64,000 bases of DNA, from NCBI GenBank assembly GCA_019321725.1, contig CM033107.1, forward strand, positions 13,197,445 through 13,261,444, written 5' to 3'. Below are positions 33,394-45,839 of this stretch, piece after piece. The stretch comes from Paulownia fortunei (Eukaryota > Streptophyta > Magnoliopsida > Lamiales > Paulowniaceae). How positions within the stretch are numbered: the stretch's first letter is position 1; each line of letters begins with the position of its first letter. A program made the translations under genes and the position numbers. Under the pieces are notes generated by a model. It worked only from the letters and a program-made list of their open reading frames with translations. It was not told the DNA's origin and did not search any database.

Positions 33394-34741
33394 TCAAAGC
33401 GTATGATCACTGAAAACAACAACTGGTGAGCCAATAAGATAAGATCGAAATTTGTCCAATGCAAAAACTACAACAAGTAATTCTTTTTCAGTAGTTGTAT
33501 AATTCAATTGAGGACCATTTAAAGTTTTACTTGCATAGTAAATAACATATGGTTTCTTATCTTTTCTTTGTCCTAAGACAGCTCCAACAACATAATCACT
33601 AGCATCACACATTATTTCAAAAGGTAAAGTCCAATCTAGAGGCTGCATGATTGGAGCAGATGTAAGCATGCTTTTAAGCTTAACATAGGCATTTTCACAA
33701 TTTTTAGTCCATTCAAAAATTATATCTTTTGTTAGAAAATTACACAAAGGTTTAGATATTATACTAAAATCAATGATAAATCTTCTATAAAAACCAGCAT
33801 GTCCTAAAAATGATCTTATCTCCTTCACAATCTTTGGTGTTGGCAAATTGGTAATTAACTCAATTTTAGATTTGTCAACCTCAATACCTTTTGATGAAAT
33901 AATGTGTCCAAGAACAATACCAATTGTTACCATGAAATGACATTTCTCCAATTGAGCACAAGATTCTTTTCTTCATACCTGATCAAAACCTTTTCTAAAT
34001 TAGATAAGCAATCATGAAATGAATTACCAAAAATAGAAAAATCATCCATGAACACTTTAAGAAAACGTTCAACCATGTCACTAAAAATACTAGGCATACA
34101 TCGTTGGAATGTAGCTGGTGCATTATATAATCCAAAAGGCATCATTCGATATGCAAAAGTACCAAAAAGACATGTAAAAGTTATTTTCTCTTGATATTCA
34201 AGTGTAATTGCAACTTGATTATACCTAGAATATCCATCTAAAAAGATAATGAAAAATGATATTTTTTAGTAACTGAGTTGAGTTTCCTATAGTCAATTCA
34301 CATTCGCCAATTAGTAACAGTCCTAGTTGGAATTAATTCATCATTCTCATTCTTGACTACAGTAACTCCAGATTTCTTAGGTACAACTTAAGTAGGACTT
34401 ACCCATTTGATATCAGAAATAGGATAAATGATTCCATTGTCTAAGAGTTTAATGACTTCATTTCTCACTACTTCTTTCATATTAGGATTTAGCCTTCGTT
34501 GCATTTCTCTAGAAGGTTTAGCATTTTCCTCTAGATAGATGTTATGTGTGCAAATGAAAGGATTAATACCTTTAATATCAGCAATGGTCCATCCTAAAGC
34601 ATTCTTATGTATTTTCAGAGTTTCGATCAACTTACCTTTTTGAGATGCATCGAGTTTGGATGAAATTATTACTGAAAAAGTCTCATTCTCACCCAAGAAA
34701 GAGTATTTCAAATCAACTGGCAAAGGTTTTAAATCAACCAC
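33394..34741 (-). pseudogene. pol: Gypsy-A reverse transcriptase and RNase H
   Basis: RT begins with LKPLPVDLKYSFLGENETF and has RRLNPNMKEVVRNEVIKLLD (34741-34388). A decayed central part follows, then MMPFGLYNAPATFQRCM and the catalytic FMDDFSIFG (about 34060). From 33951 the frame continues with GHIISSKGIEVDKSKIE and FLGHAGFYRRFI. RNase H follows with CDASDYVVGAVLGQ, YTTTEKELLVVVFALDKF and VVVFSDHT. The frame breaks at about 33395 where gypsy-B still reads [11 protein letters not shown]. The LNPNMKEVV and IYPISD blocks are typical of Athila/Tat-like plant gypsy RT. Confidence 0.88.
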
Positions 34742-34807
34742 GGGAGCTTTAATACTTGATGGAATAGATTTTACTGTTGATGATGAAAGTTCTTCGAACT
34801 TTGGCTT

Positions 34808-35622
34808 CTAAAAATATTTTTCTTGTACCTGCAAAAATTCAAAGATAGTATTAGTGTTTGCCTTTTCACAAATACTTTCACTTTCAAAACAATTCTCCAA
34901 AGAATCTGAAGAGTTAGTGGTAGTAAAGTATTCATGAATAAGTTCCTCAATTGAATCCACTTCCCGTACTTCGACATCTTCTGCAAGTTGCAAACAAATA
35001 TTAAACATATTTAGTTCCAAAGTCATATTTCCAAATGATAACTTCAAAACACCATTCCTACAATTAATCAAAGCATTTGAAATTGCAAGAAAAGGATGAC
35101 CCAAAATGATAGGAGTTTGTGTATGTGTTTGTGCAACATGCTTTGTGTCCAAAATAATGAAAACAACTGAAAAGTAAAACTTATCAATTTGTACCAACAC
35201 ATCTTCTACTATTCCATTTAGAACTTTAATCTAATGGTTAGCTAGTTGAAGTACAACAGAAGTTGTTTTAAGTTCTCCAAGCCTAACTGTTCATAAACTA
35301 AGAAAGGTAGAAGATTTACACTAGCACCAAGATCAAGCAAAGCACGCTCTATTCTAGTATTTTCTATAATACATGAAATGGTTGGACAACCTGGATCTTT
35401 GTACTTAGGTGGAGTGAATTGTTGAATGATTGAACTAACACTTTCAGTTAAAAATGCTTTCTTTTGTACATGATGTTTTCTTTTGATTGTACACAAGTCT
35501 TTCAAAAATTTGGCATATGGTGGAACTTGCTTGATTGCATTCAACAATGAAATATTAATCTTCACTTGTTTAAAAATTTCTAAAATTTCAGCATTTGAGT
35601 TCAATTTATGAGTTGCTTGCAA
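34808..35622 (-). pseudogene. pol: Gypsy-A protease
   Basis: The minus-strand frame 35622-35242 ends with RALLDLGASVNLLPFLVYEQ, the retropepsin active-site block (DLGAS form, usual in plant gypsy elements). After one stop the frame 35200-34808 has LVQIDKFYFSVVFIILDT and PIILGHPFLAISNALINCRN, the flap and C-terminal GRPFLAT-like block, here GHPFLAI. A low-complexity acidic linker leads to RT. Confidence 0.85.
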
Positions 35623-35999
35623 TCTTTGAGGAAAGGGTGTTGGAGGTAAATATTTTTCTTTTTCATCATTTTCACACTTGTCTTCTTCTAACTTACCTTC
35701 ATCGTTAAGACTATTTTCATTTTTTATTTCTAGAGGTGGATTAGAAACTTTCTCCTTGGGATGAATAGTCTTGTCAATAACTTTTCCATTCCGAAGAGTT
35801 GTAACTAAATTAGTCTCCTTGACTGTATTTTCACCTGAAGAAGAAACATGACACTAAGTGGAAGGATAAGGTTGAGGTTGAGCAGGAAATTTACCTTTTT
35901 CATGAGTACGCAAAGAAGTTGTCAGTGTTGAAAGTGTACTTCTGATCTCATTGATAGCTTGTGAAGTCTGATTATTGATGTTTGTTTGTTCATGCATAA

Positions 36000-37087
36000 A
36001 TGCTTGCAAAGTTTCCTTAAGGGATTTTGTATGTGGAGCTGGATAAGAATGAAAGTTTGGTGGTGAATGCAGCGGTTGGGTACTGTTATCATCTCGTCAA
36101 CTAAAATTGGAATGATTTCTCCATTGTGGATTGTAAGTTTCAGAATATGGAGAATAGAAAGATTTTTTGAATGTGTTCATGAAATTGTCTTGTACTGGAA
36201 TGTTTGGACATTCATTGGTGGAGTGCCCCAAAAGTTCACAATTACTACAAACTTTTTCCTCTTGCACAAATTTGATTTTTTTTACTTTTTTAAGTTCCAT
36301 GGCTTCAACTTTTCTTGTTAAACTAGCAAGCCTAGCATTTAGATCATCGCTTGGGTAAGATAATATTTTTCTTTATTACTATTAGCAAGATTAGATCTAA
36401 TAGAACCTTCGAAAGAATTAACACTATGCCATAATTGAGAGTTTTTTGCCAAATGATCTAGATATTCTAGGGCTTCATTAGGTTCTTTATCAAGAAACTC
36501 ACCATTATACATTATTTTAACAAATTATTTTGTTTTAGGAGTTAATCCTTCATAAAAGAAACTAATTAAGCACCATTTTTCAAAACTATGATGTGAACAT
36601 GAATTCAAAAAATCTTTAAATCTCTCCCAATATTGAAAGAAAGCTTCATTAGAATTTTGAGAAAAATTTTGAATTTGTCTTTTCAAAGCATTAGTTTTAT
36701 GAGTTAGAATTTTTTCAAAAATTCAGCTTGCATTTCTTGTCAAGTGCCAATTGACATAGGTTTTAAAGAATTAAGCTAATTTTTTGCTTTATCTTTTATA
36801 GAAAAAGGAAATAAATTGAGCTTAACAATCTCATTTGTGCAAGTTTGATCATCAAAAGTGGCACATACGTCATCAAATTTTTTTAAATACAAGTAAGGGC
36901 TCTCAGAGTCTAAATCATAGAAATTAGGAAGTAAAGGGATCATACCTGACTTGAATGGAAAGTTATTTGCATTCAGAGGAAAAATGAAATAAGAAGGAGA
37001 AGAATTTCAAGTAGGTTGCAAGTAATAACACATGGTACGCACCTGTTGATTCTCATTTTTATATTGGACACTTTCATTTTCAGTCAT
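36000..37087 (-). pseudogene. gag: Gypsy-A gag
   Basis: Starts MTENESVQYKNENQQVR at 37087, then after stops LDSESPYLYLKKFDDVCATF and LNLFPFSIKDKAKN (retrotransposon gag core). The zinc knuckle at about 36240 is CSNCELLGHSTNEC (CCHC). Several stops lie in the middle (36350-36800). The region 35640-36000 beyond it, before protease, is a Ser/Thr- and acid-rich linker without a motif. Confidence 0.8.
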
Positions 37088-37261
37088 GGTAGAAGTGTGT
37101 GGAGATGATTCAAACAAATTTTCAAATAAAGTTTTAGAATTATTTCTAATTAAATGTCAAGAATTATAACTACGATACCATATAACCATATATCCATAAA
37201 GAAAATAAACAAACTATATTTACAAAGAAAAAATATTAACAAACTTGAATACTTACTTTGC

Positions 37262-37287
37262 CTTCTGTGGAAACGGCCCAAAAAACT
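37262..37287 (-). other. Diverged PBS of gypsy-A
   Basis: The minus strand reads TTTTTTGGGCCGTTTCCACA right after the LTR. It resembles the Asp-tRNA site TTGGCGCCGTTGCCGGGG with several changes. Position supports it more than sequence does. Confidence 0.45.
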
Positions 37288-38840
37288 TGCAACAACTTTA
37301 AGGTTGCAAACCCAAGTGTAGGTTATATTAAGTAATAAATTTTTTGTAAGTTCGAGGTTGATCTACAGAGAAGTCGTTTGAAGAATTCAAGTTTATATTT
37401 TCTAAAAAGATGGAGTTTTTGTGAATCAAAATATATGAACAATTAATGTATGTTGTAACTAAAAAAAACTGAAGTAATAAAAACACTGAGAATTAGGAAA
37501 ATGATTATTTATTCTTTTTACCATAATTAATTACCACAATTGGAATTCATACATAATGAAGGTTCCAATGGGAAGATATTATTAAATAACTTATGCAATA
37601 AAGTAATCATGATATTGTCTTACTATTGCAAATTATCTCTTAACACCAACACTTATTTATGGGATCAAGCATTTATGCACACCTTTGTCAACAACAAATC
37701 AAGGTTTCACATTAGTAGTCGGTGGGGTAAAACCATACAATAAGCTAAATGAACTCAAGTATTTGTTGTGCCATTGAAGATACATAAATCAAGAATCACC
37801 ACAAAGCGAGTAGGGTTTAGATCAAAAATAAAACTAATAATACAATATACTTAAATATTTCCTACCCTTATAACCATACCTCTTCCTCTATCAAGAGGTT
37901 CACCCTTTTTTCTCAACAAAATGAAATTTAGAAAGACATAATAAAAGTAGCAAAATATAATAGAAGCTTGAGAATGCATTTCTATTACTACTAGAAAACT
38001 TAAAATACTAGAAAACATACAAACTAGAAAACTTAGCCTAAACAAACCCTCTACCCCCCTTTCTTACAAGCTTAATACATGGCCTATTTATAGTACTTGG
38101 AGTAAGCTTGAGGCCAAATAAATAATGGAAGGTTTAATCAAGTGGTATGCTAGTTGCCAAGAGTTGGTAAGTTGTTACACCAAGTTCTCACCCACTAAGT
38201 TAAATTACATTGTTTGGTCAGATACAACCAGATTTTGAAGATAAGTAAAGAATCAAAATTGTAAATCTTTTGGTGTTGAAATATTTTCATGTATCTTTTG
38301 TCAAATTTGACGGTTAGATGAAGGAGATATGGTCGAATTACCGAGTCATGTCCAAGAGCCAGCCTTTAACAGCAGCAGCAACTTGCAGCCTATGTTCTTA
38401 TCATTTTGCCACATTTTCTCACTATCTTGTCTTCAGAAAACTTGTTTATTTACCTCTTGTGTATAACATATCCGAATTTTAACCCAAAATAAATTTGGGC
38501 TCAAGAGATATAACTCAATTGGTAAAATAAGTCAATATTGGGCTGAACTCTGATCCAAATTTTGGTGATCCATTTTGTACAACTAATTAGATGAATTTTC
38601 TGCTATAATTAAGAGTGAATTGGGCTAACCTTCCAACAAAAAAGTTGTACCTCTATCTCTTTCCTTTCAAATTAAACAAGCTTAAGTTCCATAGAGCTTT
38701 TGATCATAAAATTATGCTCAAATTATAAAAATTGCACAAGTGTGGAAACATGCTTCCATTTATTCCCTAATACAAAATATTAATAAAATAATAATATTAA
38801 CAAGAATAAAGCAAGAAAAGTATAAAGAATTTGATACAAA
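37288..38840 (-). repeat. Gypsy-A 5' LTR (start truncated)
   Basis: Pairs with 27046-28638. The last bases that should read ATATGTCAAAATATGCACTTATCA on the plus strand are missing after GATACAAA at about 38840, where copia-2 sequence resumes. A TATA box lies at 38085-38092. Confidence 0.85.
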
Positions 38841-40010
38841 TCAAATCCAATGAATTTGTGGAATGCTCTATTTTTCAAACAAATTGTGATTTGATCATCT
38901 TTTCCTTAAGGCAAGATTCACAAGTTGGCATGTCAAGCTCATCCCAAATGTCAAGCATTCATGTCATCTAGTGAACTCTCTTCTTAGAGATATGATCTAA
39001 TCTCACATTCCACATATGGAACTATGATTATATAAATAATGTTTATTTTGTTGATTCATGTAACATGAAATTTTGTGGTAGTACATAATAAATGCCAATA
39101 CATGAACATCAAGAACTCTTAAACATGTCCATCCTTTGATTTTCAATCAAACTTTTTCTAATTTAACAAAAATCCTGCTCTTTAATGTCATTTCACACCA
39201 AACACAAATAATTAGTGCTACTTTTATTCCATATAGAACTAAGTGGACCATTCCTTTAACCAATGGAGCAACCTTTACTTCAACTTCAAGCTTAAGGACT
39301 GTCCTTTCCTCTTAGTTTCATTCTTCTTGTCATCCTCTACAACATTTTGTTGAGATAGGATAATATTCTATGTCCAATACCTAAGCAGAATTGTAAAGGC
39401 TAATGGTTGACTTCAACAAAGTACAAATTTGAATTAAAACCCTTTCTAACTCAAAGTTTGGATTAGAATCCTTTCTAATTCAATGCTTGAATTAAAACCC
39501 CTTTTAATTGATTTAAGCAAGTTCATACTTGCATTTTCTCTTTCTATTCCTTTCAAACTGCATTGGTAGCTTAAACATATCTTGTCTGCATAATCCTCTG
39601 GCCATGCCCAGTTTTGTATTTTGTTTCTAATGAGAACTCTTTTTCACTCCTTCTCTTAGACCTTTAGTCTTATAGTAGGTAGAATTAACAATCAAAGTTG
39701 GGTTTTGACAATTAGAATCTCCTATTACTCTTTATATAGAAGGTCCTTCTTCAACAATTGCAGAAGGTTTTCTACAAATCTTTATAGAGTGTGCAGTTAG
39801 AGGTGCTTCCACAACTTTTGTTGGAGTTGGTTCTACCACTATTGTAGAAACTCTCTTTTGCAAATTCTATAAACCTCTTTAAAGTTTGAGAACCATTGTC
39901 AAAGTTCAAGAGCAATCTGGATAGATTATAGCTTAGTGATTATTATTGTTGTCTATAATAATTCAAGTAGATTTATGCAAGTGATAACTATTATCCTAAG
40001 TGAGGCAAAA
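38841..40010 (-). pseudogene. Copia-2 gag to pre-integrase remnants
   Basis: The minus strand near 38930-38900 reads MPTCESCLKEKMIKSQFV, the GAG-pre-integrase Cys motif also seen at 8222 in copia-1. Above it, to about 39240, are decayed protease/pre-integrase parts, and to about 40000 a degenerate gag. No open frame is preserved; assignment rests on block-by-block similarity to copia-1 8170-9000. Confidence 0.55.
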
Positions 40011-41595
40011 AAATATGTCTATTTATAATATGGTATTTAATTATAAATATCTTCAATTATTTTATTCAGATCCCATCACGCTCTAAACGGTGATTCAAGA
40101 AATTATATCTCCAGGGAGGCTTGAGCTCAAATTAATATTTTACATGCCCAAAAATATAAGATCATATAAAATATCAAAAGGTAAACAACAACCTTTTCAA
40201 TTACATCATATGTAACTCCCAAGATATTTTGCGTCACTACTTCCTCTGTGCCCTAAGAATATGATGATATAAGTATCCAACAACACCCATAAGACTTCTA
40301 TGTAAATGGAGCATCTAAACATCTTGCGACTCAAGGATGATGATAAAGATGAGACCATCGCATGGGCATCCCCAAGCTTAGTAGAGACCAAAACTTTCCA
40401 TCATTTAGACATCACTCCTCTCATAAACAATGTCCTAAATACGGTAGCATCGTCATGTCTTCTACTTTTGATGGAAGGTATGGATGATTGGGCCCAGCCT
40501 AATTTTGCCCATATTTATTTGATATAGAATTTAAACTTGACTTTTAAGTGAGGGTTCATTTTATAATTCCCAGACCTCATCTATTTATTTTGTTTTTTTT
40601 TAATGTTGCACTATCCAAATGACCATAAGCATAATCAATAAGAAAATATCAAATAAAGTATGCATGTATCTAGCATATATACATAATAAAGGAATGATCA
40701 TAGGCCATATCCTATGTGATCCACTCAAGCTAAAGTGGATCTAGGTCAGTCTAAGAGTGACAATTAAAATGATAAATAGATACTATCTACTACTTGAATG
40801 TATCATTCATACATTCATGGGACTTCATTCCTTCATTTTCTCTACCATGCTCCTTGCTCCTTGTCAAATAAACATAAAACCTCACTTCCTAATTCTACTT
40901 TCATTATAAAAGTTATTCTTAATAAGAAACCTTGGAATTTCTTCCAAAAGGAAGTATATAGGAGTGAGATAAAATTTACACTCAGAGTAAAATAGAGAAA
41001 AGGCAAGACACACAATGTCATTTAATTAAAATCCAAAGCAATAAAACCAAACATTCAAAATGCATATAGAATATCCATAATAAAATGGTCTAGGCTCCAT
41101 GATCATCTATTCTTGCATGCATGCCTAATTTATACATCATATGTAATAAATTCAAAGTACATAAATGTATCCTTTTTGTGCGCTGATTTTTCGATTTAGG
41201 ATATATTATTTTTGGTTTTTCATAAAAACACCTTTTCATTAATCTTAAATTTAATAATTAATTTTAAAAACTAAATAAATCAAAAATTTATATAACAATT
41301 ACAAAATGGAATGAAAAAGAAAAAACAACTTAGTGAAATGTAGTGCCACCACGACACCCAAACTTAGGTATCGCAACCCTTTAAAAAACACATTCGAGGA
41401 TATCGTGGTGCCTCTAAGTGGAGCCACGGTGCCGAGGCTTCTACATGTATTTCACCTCGGCACCCTACGGTGTTATCCCAAGCCAAAAATCATATAAATA
41501 ATTTTTATCGCACATAAAAATAAATTATTTTCATAGTCATTCATCGCACTAAATTCAGGCATACATTTGTGAAAGTATCAGGGTGTGATAACCTT
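40011..41595 (-). other. Copia-2 leader
   Basis: Aligns with the copia-1 leader: AATTATAAATATCTTC at the gag side, GGAGGCTTGAG, TTTGATGGAAGG, and ATCATACAT/TAAT repeats. A GC-rich block at 41340-41470 contains CCACCACGACACCCAAA and CCTCGGCACC with inverted-repeat character. No gene is seen. Confidence 0.6.
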
Positions 41596-41609
41596 TGCTC
41601 TGATACCAC
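41596..41609 (-). other. PBS of copia-2
   Basis: The minus strand reads AGTGGTATCAGAGC directly after the LTR, an exact TGGTATCAGAGC initiator-Met site. Confidence 0.85.
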
Positions 41610-41962
41610 TATTGGGTTCACAAAATCACAGGACTTAATGCAACAAAAATATATGATTTCAAATATGAATAATTATTTTTATAATATGTAGTCCTAGATT
41701 CTATGTGGTTAATCGGTACACACCCAGATATTTTGTTTAATTAAAAATAAAACTTTTCACAATTATACCTTTACAAGCATTTATACTAATGTAGGGGTGT
41801 GAAGCAATTTTGAATTGCTATCCTCCTTATGAACTCTTCGGGGAAATCCCTCAATTAATTCAAATCTTCACCCAGATTAGAAACTTGATTCCCTATAGGA
41901 ATCCATATGTCTTCTCTCTTATGGTATCCATATGATGAGCATATGTTCTCTCTGATGGTATC
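41610..41962 (-). repeat. Copia-2 5' LTR, inner end only
   Basis: Starts TATTGGGTTCACAAAATC, matches the inner end of 24114-26266 through GATGTAGGG.GTGAAGCAATT and TCTCTGATGGTATC, and is cut there by gypsy-B. A short GGTATCCATATGATGAGCA duplication precedes the cut. Confidence 0.75.
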
Positions 41963-43297
41963 TGATAAGTGCATATTTGGACATATTTTTAGATCAAATC
42001 CTTTATACTTTTCTTGCTTTATTCTTGTTAATATTCTTGTTTTATTAATGTTTTGTGTTAGGGAATAAATGGAAGCATGTTTTCAGACTTGTGCAGTTTT
42101 TGTAATTTGAGCATAAATTCATGATCAAAAGCTCTATGGACCTGAAGCTTGTTTCATTTGAAAGCCAAGAGATAGAGGTACAACTTTTATGTTGGAGGCT
42201 TAGCCCAATTCAGTCTTGATGATAGCAGAAAATTCATCCAAGTAATTACACAAAATGGATCACCAAAATTCGGATCAGAGTTCAGCCCAGTATTGACTTA
42301 TTTTACCAATTCGGTTATATATCTTGAGCCCAAATATATTTTGGTCTGAAATTCGGATATGTTATACCCAAGCAGTAAATAAACAAGTTTTCTGAAGACA
42401 AGATGGTGTGAAAATGTGTCAAAATGGTAAAACCATAGGCTGCAAGTTGCTGCTGATGTTACAGGGCGGCTCTTGGACATGACTCGGTAATTTGACCATA
42501 TCTCCTTCATCCGATCGCCAAATTTGACAAACGATATATGAAAATATATCAGCGTTGAAAGATCTACAATTTGTATTCTTCACGTATCTTCAAAATCTGG
42601 TTGTATCTGACCGAAAAATGTAATTTAATTCAGTGGATGAGAAATTTGTGTAACAACTTACCAACTCTTGGCAACTAGCATACCACTTGATTAACCCCTC
42701 CATTATTTGTTTGGCCTCTAGCTTACTCCAAGTACTATAAATAGGCCATGTATTCAGCTTGTAAGAGGAAGGGGGGGAAAGGGTTTCTTTAGGCTAAGTT
42801 ATCTAGTTTGTATGTTTTCTAGTATTGTAAGTTTTCTAGTAGTAATAGAAATGCATTCTCTAGTTTCTCTTATATTTTTAGTCTTTGTTACTTTTATTAT
42901 GTCTTTCTAAATTTTATTTTGCTGAGGAAAAAGGGTGAATCTCTTGATGGAGGAAGAGAAATGGTTATAAGGGTAGAAATTGTTTAAGTATGTTGTATTA
43001 TTATTATTATTTTTGATCTAAACCCTACTTATTTTTGTGGTGATTCTTGATTTATGTATCTCCAATGGCACAACAAATACTTGGGTTCATTTAGCGTATT
43101 GTACGGTTTTACCCCACCGATTGCTAATGTGAAACCTTGATTTGTTGTTGACGAAGGAGTACATAAATGCTTGATCCCATAAATAAGTGTTGGCGTTAAG
43201 AGATAATTTGCAATAGTAAGACAATATCATGATTACCTTATTGCATGAGTTACTTGATAATATCTTCCCATTGAAACCTTCATTATGTATGGATTCC
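41963..43297 (+). repeat. Gypsy-B 5' LTR (3' end missing)
   Basis: Starts TGATAAGTGCATATTTGGAC and matches gypsy-A LTRs in reverse through GTATGGATTCCA, where it stops about 250 bp early. A TATA box TATAAATA lies at 42736-42743, and the preceding long stretch has no genes. The small minus-strand open frame at 43087-43299 is LTR sequence. Confidence 0.82.
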
Positions 43298-43560
43298 AAA
43301 AATTATTCAACAACTAAAAAATTATTACTTGCTGTAATTTTTGCATTGGACAAATTTAGATCTTATCTTGTTGGCTCACCAGCTGTTGTTTGCAATGATC
43401 ATGCAACTTTGAAATATCTTTTGTCAAAAAAAGATGTCAAACCTAGACTAATTAGGTGTATTCTCTCACTTTAGGAATTCAACATTATAATTCAAAATAA
43501 GAAAGGATTAAAGAATATGGTGGCTGATCATTTGTCGAGACTTGTTTGTGATGACTCATT
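43298..43560 (+). pseudogene. pol: Gypsy-B RNase H remnant
   Basis: Reads NYSTTKKLLLAVIFALDKFR, SYLVGSPAVVCNDHATLKYL and LSKKDVKPRLIR, then after a stop GLKNMVADHLSRLVCDDSF. It corresponds to the C-terminal half of gypsy-A RNase H and the linker to integrase. The usual SDH reads NDH, so a catalytic Asp sits in an altered context. The upstream half is deleted. Confidence 0.8.
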
Positions 43561-44870
43561 TCAAACCACACCCGTTAATGACACTTTCTTTTATGAACAA
43601 CTATTTAATATTTCTAATTTACCTTGATTTGCTAACATTATTAATTTTCTTGTTACATGAAAGATGCCACCACGTTAGAATTCCCAAGATAAAAAGACAT
43701 TTTTGACCGAGATTAAAAAAATTTATTTGGATGATCCATACCTATTCATATATTGTCTTGATCAAAATTTTCAGAGATGTGTCTAACAATGAGAAAGGTA
43801 ATATTCTTAAATTTTATCATGCAAGAGCATATGGTGGTCACTTTTTGGCAAAAAAAAAACATTGAAAAAATTTTGTAATGTGGATTTTATTGGCCAACTC
43901 TTCTCAAAAACACTTACAGTTTCTGCAAAAGTTATAAAAAAATTTAAAATTTAGGATCCATTTCAAAACGAAACATGATGCCCCAACACCTTATCTTAGT
44001 TATTGAAATTTTTGATTGTTGGGGTATTGACTTCATGGGACCATTTCTATTATCACTTGATTTTATTTACATATTGTTCTCCATAGATTATGTCTTAAAA
44101 TGGATCGAGGCAATATTCTGTCGAAACAATGATCACAAAATAGTGATAAAATTTTTGAAAGAAAATATTTTAAGTTGAATTGGAATTCCTCGATCCATTA
44201 TCAGTGATGGGGGAAAATATTTTTATAATAAAGTTTTTTAGAACTTTAATGAGAAAATATGGAATCATATATAACGTTGCAACCCCTAATCACCCTAAGA
44301 CAAATAGACAAGTTAAACTCATAAATAGGGAGATAAAATAAATTTAAAAAAAAATAGTTAACCCAAATCGTAAAGATTGGTCTTTTAGAGTTATTGATAC
44401 ACTTTGGGCATATAGAACTGCTTTCAAAACATCATCAGGCATGTCTCCTTATAGGATAGTTTATAAAAAACCTTGTTGTTTACCTGTTAAATTTGAATAT
44501 AAAGCTTATTGGTCAATCAAAATATTTAACTTCAACCTTGATGAAGCTTTAAAATTGCACAAATTGCAAATGAATGAACTTCAAGAATTGATAAATGATG
44601 CATATTGGAATTCTAAAATTCATAAAACAAGAATAAAAAACTTTCATGATAATAAAATTTCAAGAAAAATATTTAAATTTGGTCAAAAGGTTTTGTTTTA
44701 TAATTCTCGATTGTATTTTTTTCTGAAAAATTGAGATCAATATGGAGTGGTCCTTTTGTTATAAAAGAGGTATATCCTTATGGGCCAATTGACATTGAGA
44801 ATCTTATAAATGCTAACATATTCAAAGTAAATGGACAAAGAGTTAAATTGTTTCTAGAGAATTAATTTTT
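43561..44870 (+). pseudogene. pol: Gypsy-B integrase
   Basis: Decayed HHCC part to 43950, then [20 protein letters not shown] (43975 on) with [16 protein letters not shown] and [17 protein letters not shown]. After a stop comes SIISDGGKYF with the second catalytic Asp, and near 44290 HPKTNRQVKLINR where the catalytic Glu reads Lys. The C-terminal part MSPYRIVYKKPCCLPVKFEY is open at 44441-44734. It ends WSGPFVIKEVYPYGPIDIEN and VNGQRVKLFLEN, stop near 44863. Confidence 0.82.
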
Positions 44871-45129
44871 ACAAGAGAAAATTCTTTTTCTTTCTAACCC
44901 TTGTTATGATTAGTATGTGTATATATATATATATATTTTTTTTTTTCTTTTTCGGGTTAAGTGGCGGATAATGGTACTCTGTGTTTATTGAAGTCAGACT
45001 TATCAGTTTACCAAACAATTAAAATCTCTATACAAAATTCTTTTTTTCTCATTCTCTTTTCTTGTTCTTTTCAAAATGGATGACATTCTTTTAACTCTCA
45101 AGAAATAATTTCCTTTTCTTCCTAAAAAT
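44871..45129 (+). other. Spacer after gypsy-B integrase
   Basis: AT-rich with a (TA)n run at about 44919-44936 and a T-run. Homologous to gypsy-A 31659-31975. It contains the TTAAGTGGCGGATAATGG string shared with gypsy-A. No gene is seen; a promoter for the downstream genes could lie here, but I see no convincing one. Confidence 0.5.
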
Positions 45130-45720
45130 GCAATTTAAAAAATTTATAAAATCAAGATTGAAAGATTAAGGATGCTTATGTACAAGGGCATCCTAGGGGA
45201 CATATGATGGATAATTGAAACAAAGGCAAGAGTAGCAGGTGAGTTTAAACTTGCTTACTAGATATATGTGTCGTTTTGGTAAAAACACATATTTAAAAAA
45301 ATAAAGGGAAAAAAAATGCAAGTTTGTCATAAATTTGGTCGATGTACTTGCAACACAAAGTATCGTTCCCCAGGAATACTTTCTAAAAATCAATAAGATA
45401 AAATTCAATTCATTATGGATGGACAAAGTAAGGAGTATTTAGATGAAATTATATAGACTTTTGAGAAGCATTCATGTGGATTAGTACAACGTGCCATTCT
45501 TTATTTATGGAATCATTTTCGGGATGGATATGAGCATTATAGTCTTAAAAATCTGACATTAAAAGATCATGTTTGCCTACTTATAAGAAAACTAGATGGG
45601 AAGCATATCCTCGACACATAAAGGGTGTTTAAGCCTTTACTGGACGTAAAACTAGAAGAATATGTGAGCCATAGTCACAACTACATGTACAGTCACATGT
45701 AAGTAGCTGATTTTCAAATT
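45130..45720 (+). pseudogene. Cys-rich small protein, gypsy-B copy
   Basis: Broken plus-strand frames read IERLRMLMYKGI, then MQVCHKFGRCTCNTKYRS, FIMDGQSKEYLDEII, RAILYLWNHFRDGYEHYSLK, KLDGKHILDT and HSHNYMYSHM. These match gypsy-A 31658-31090 in order. Two of the four Cys are changed (CHKF and CNTKY). Conservation of the whole block between the two copies shows it was part of the parental element. Confidence 0.6.
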
Positions 45721-45839
45721 TTGTGTACTTATTTTCAACCTTTCTAAAAAAAAAAAAAGACATGTAATAAATGCATTCCCTGTTCACACCTTAATAAATA
45801 GCACTGTACTTTCTATATTTTTGCACAACTAAAAAAAAA

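Larger units (their letters stand above)
27046..38840 (-). mobile_element. Gypsy-A: LTR element carrying a LOG-type gene
   Basis: A minus-strand Ty3/gypsy element of 11.8 kb. In order: 5' LTR (37288-38840, about 24 bp missing at its start), diverged PBS, gag, protease, RT, RNase H, integrase, a small Cys-rich coding region, a LOG-family coding region, a 1.6-kb non-coding tail, PPT, and 3' LTR (27046-28638). Domain order (integrase last) and gag/RT motifs place it in gypsy, near Athila/Tat-like plant elements. It lies in copia-2, and no target duplication is left because the outer right end is deleted. Every gene has stops. Gypsy-B is a second copy of the same family. Confidence 0.85.
24114..41962 (-). 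mobile_element. Copia-2: LTR retrotransposon broken by gypsy-A and gypsy-B
   Basis: A minus-strand copia element related to copia-1. The 3' LTR (24114-26266), PPT and a heavily deleted pol remnant (26267-27045) lie to the left. Gypsy-A fills 27046-38840. Pre-integrase and gag remnants plus the leader (38841-41595), a PBS and the first 353 bp of the 5' LTR (41610-41962) lie to the right. The 5' LTR is cut by gypsy-B and its outer end is not found in this window. Most of RT and integrase is missing. Confidence 0.8.

Noticed and set aside
38841..41962. Long stretch between gypsy-A and gypsy-B as a host gene with introns
   Set aside because: Block order and the PBS identify it as copia-2 gag remnants, leader and LTR; no exon-like reading frames with splice sites are seen.
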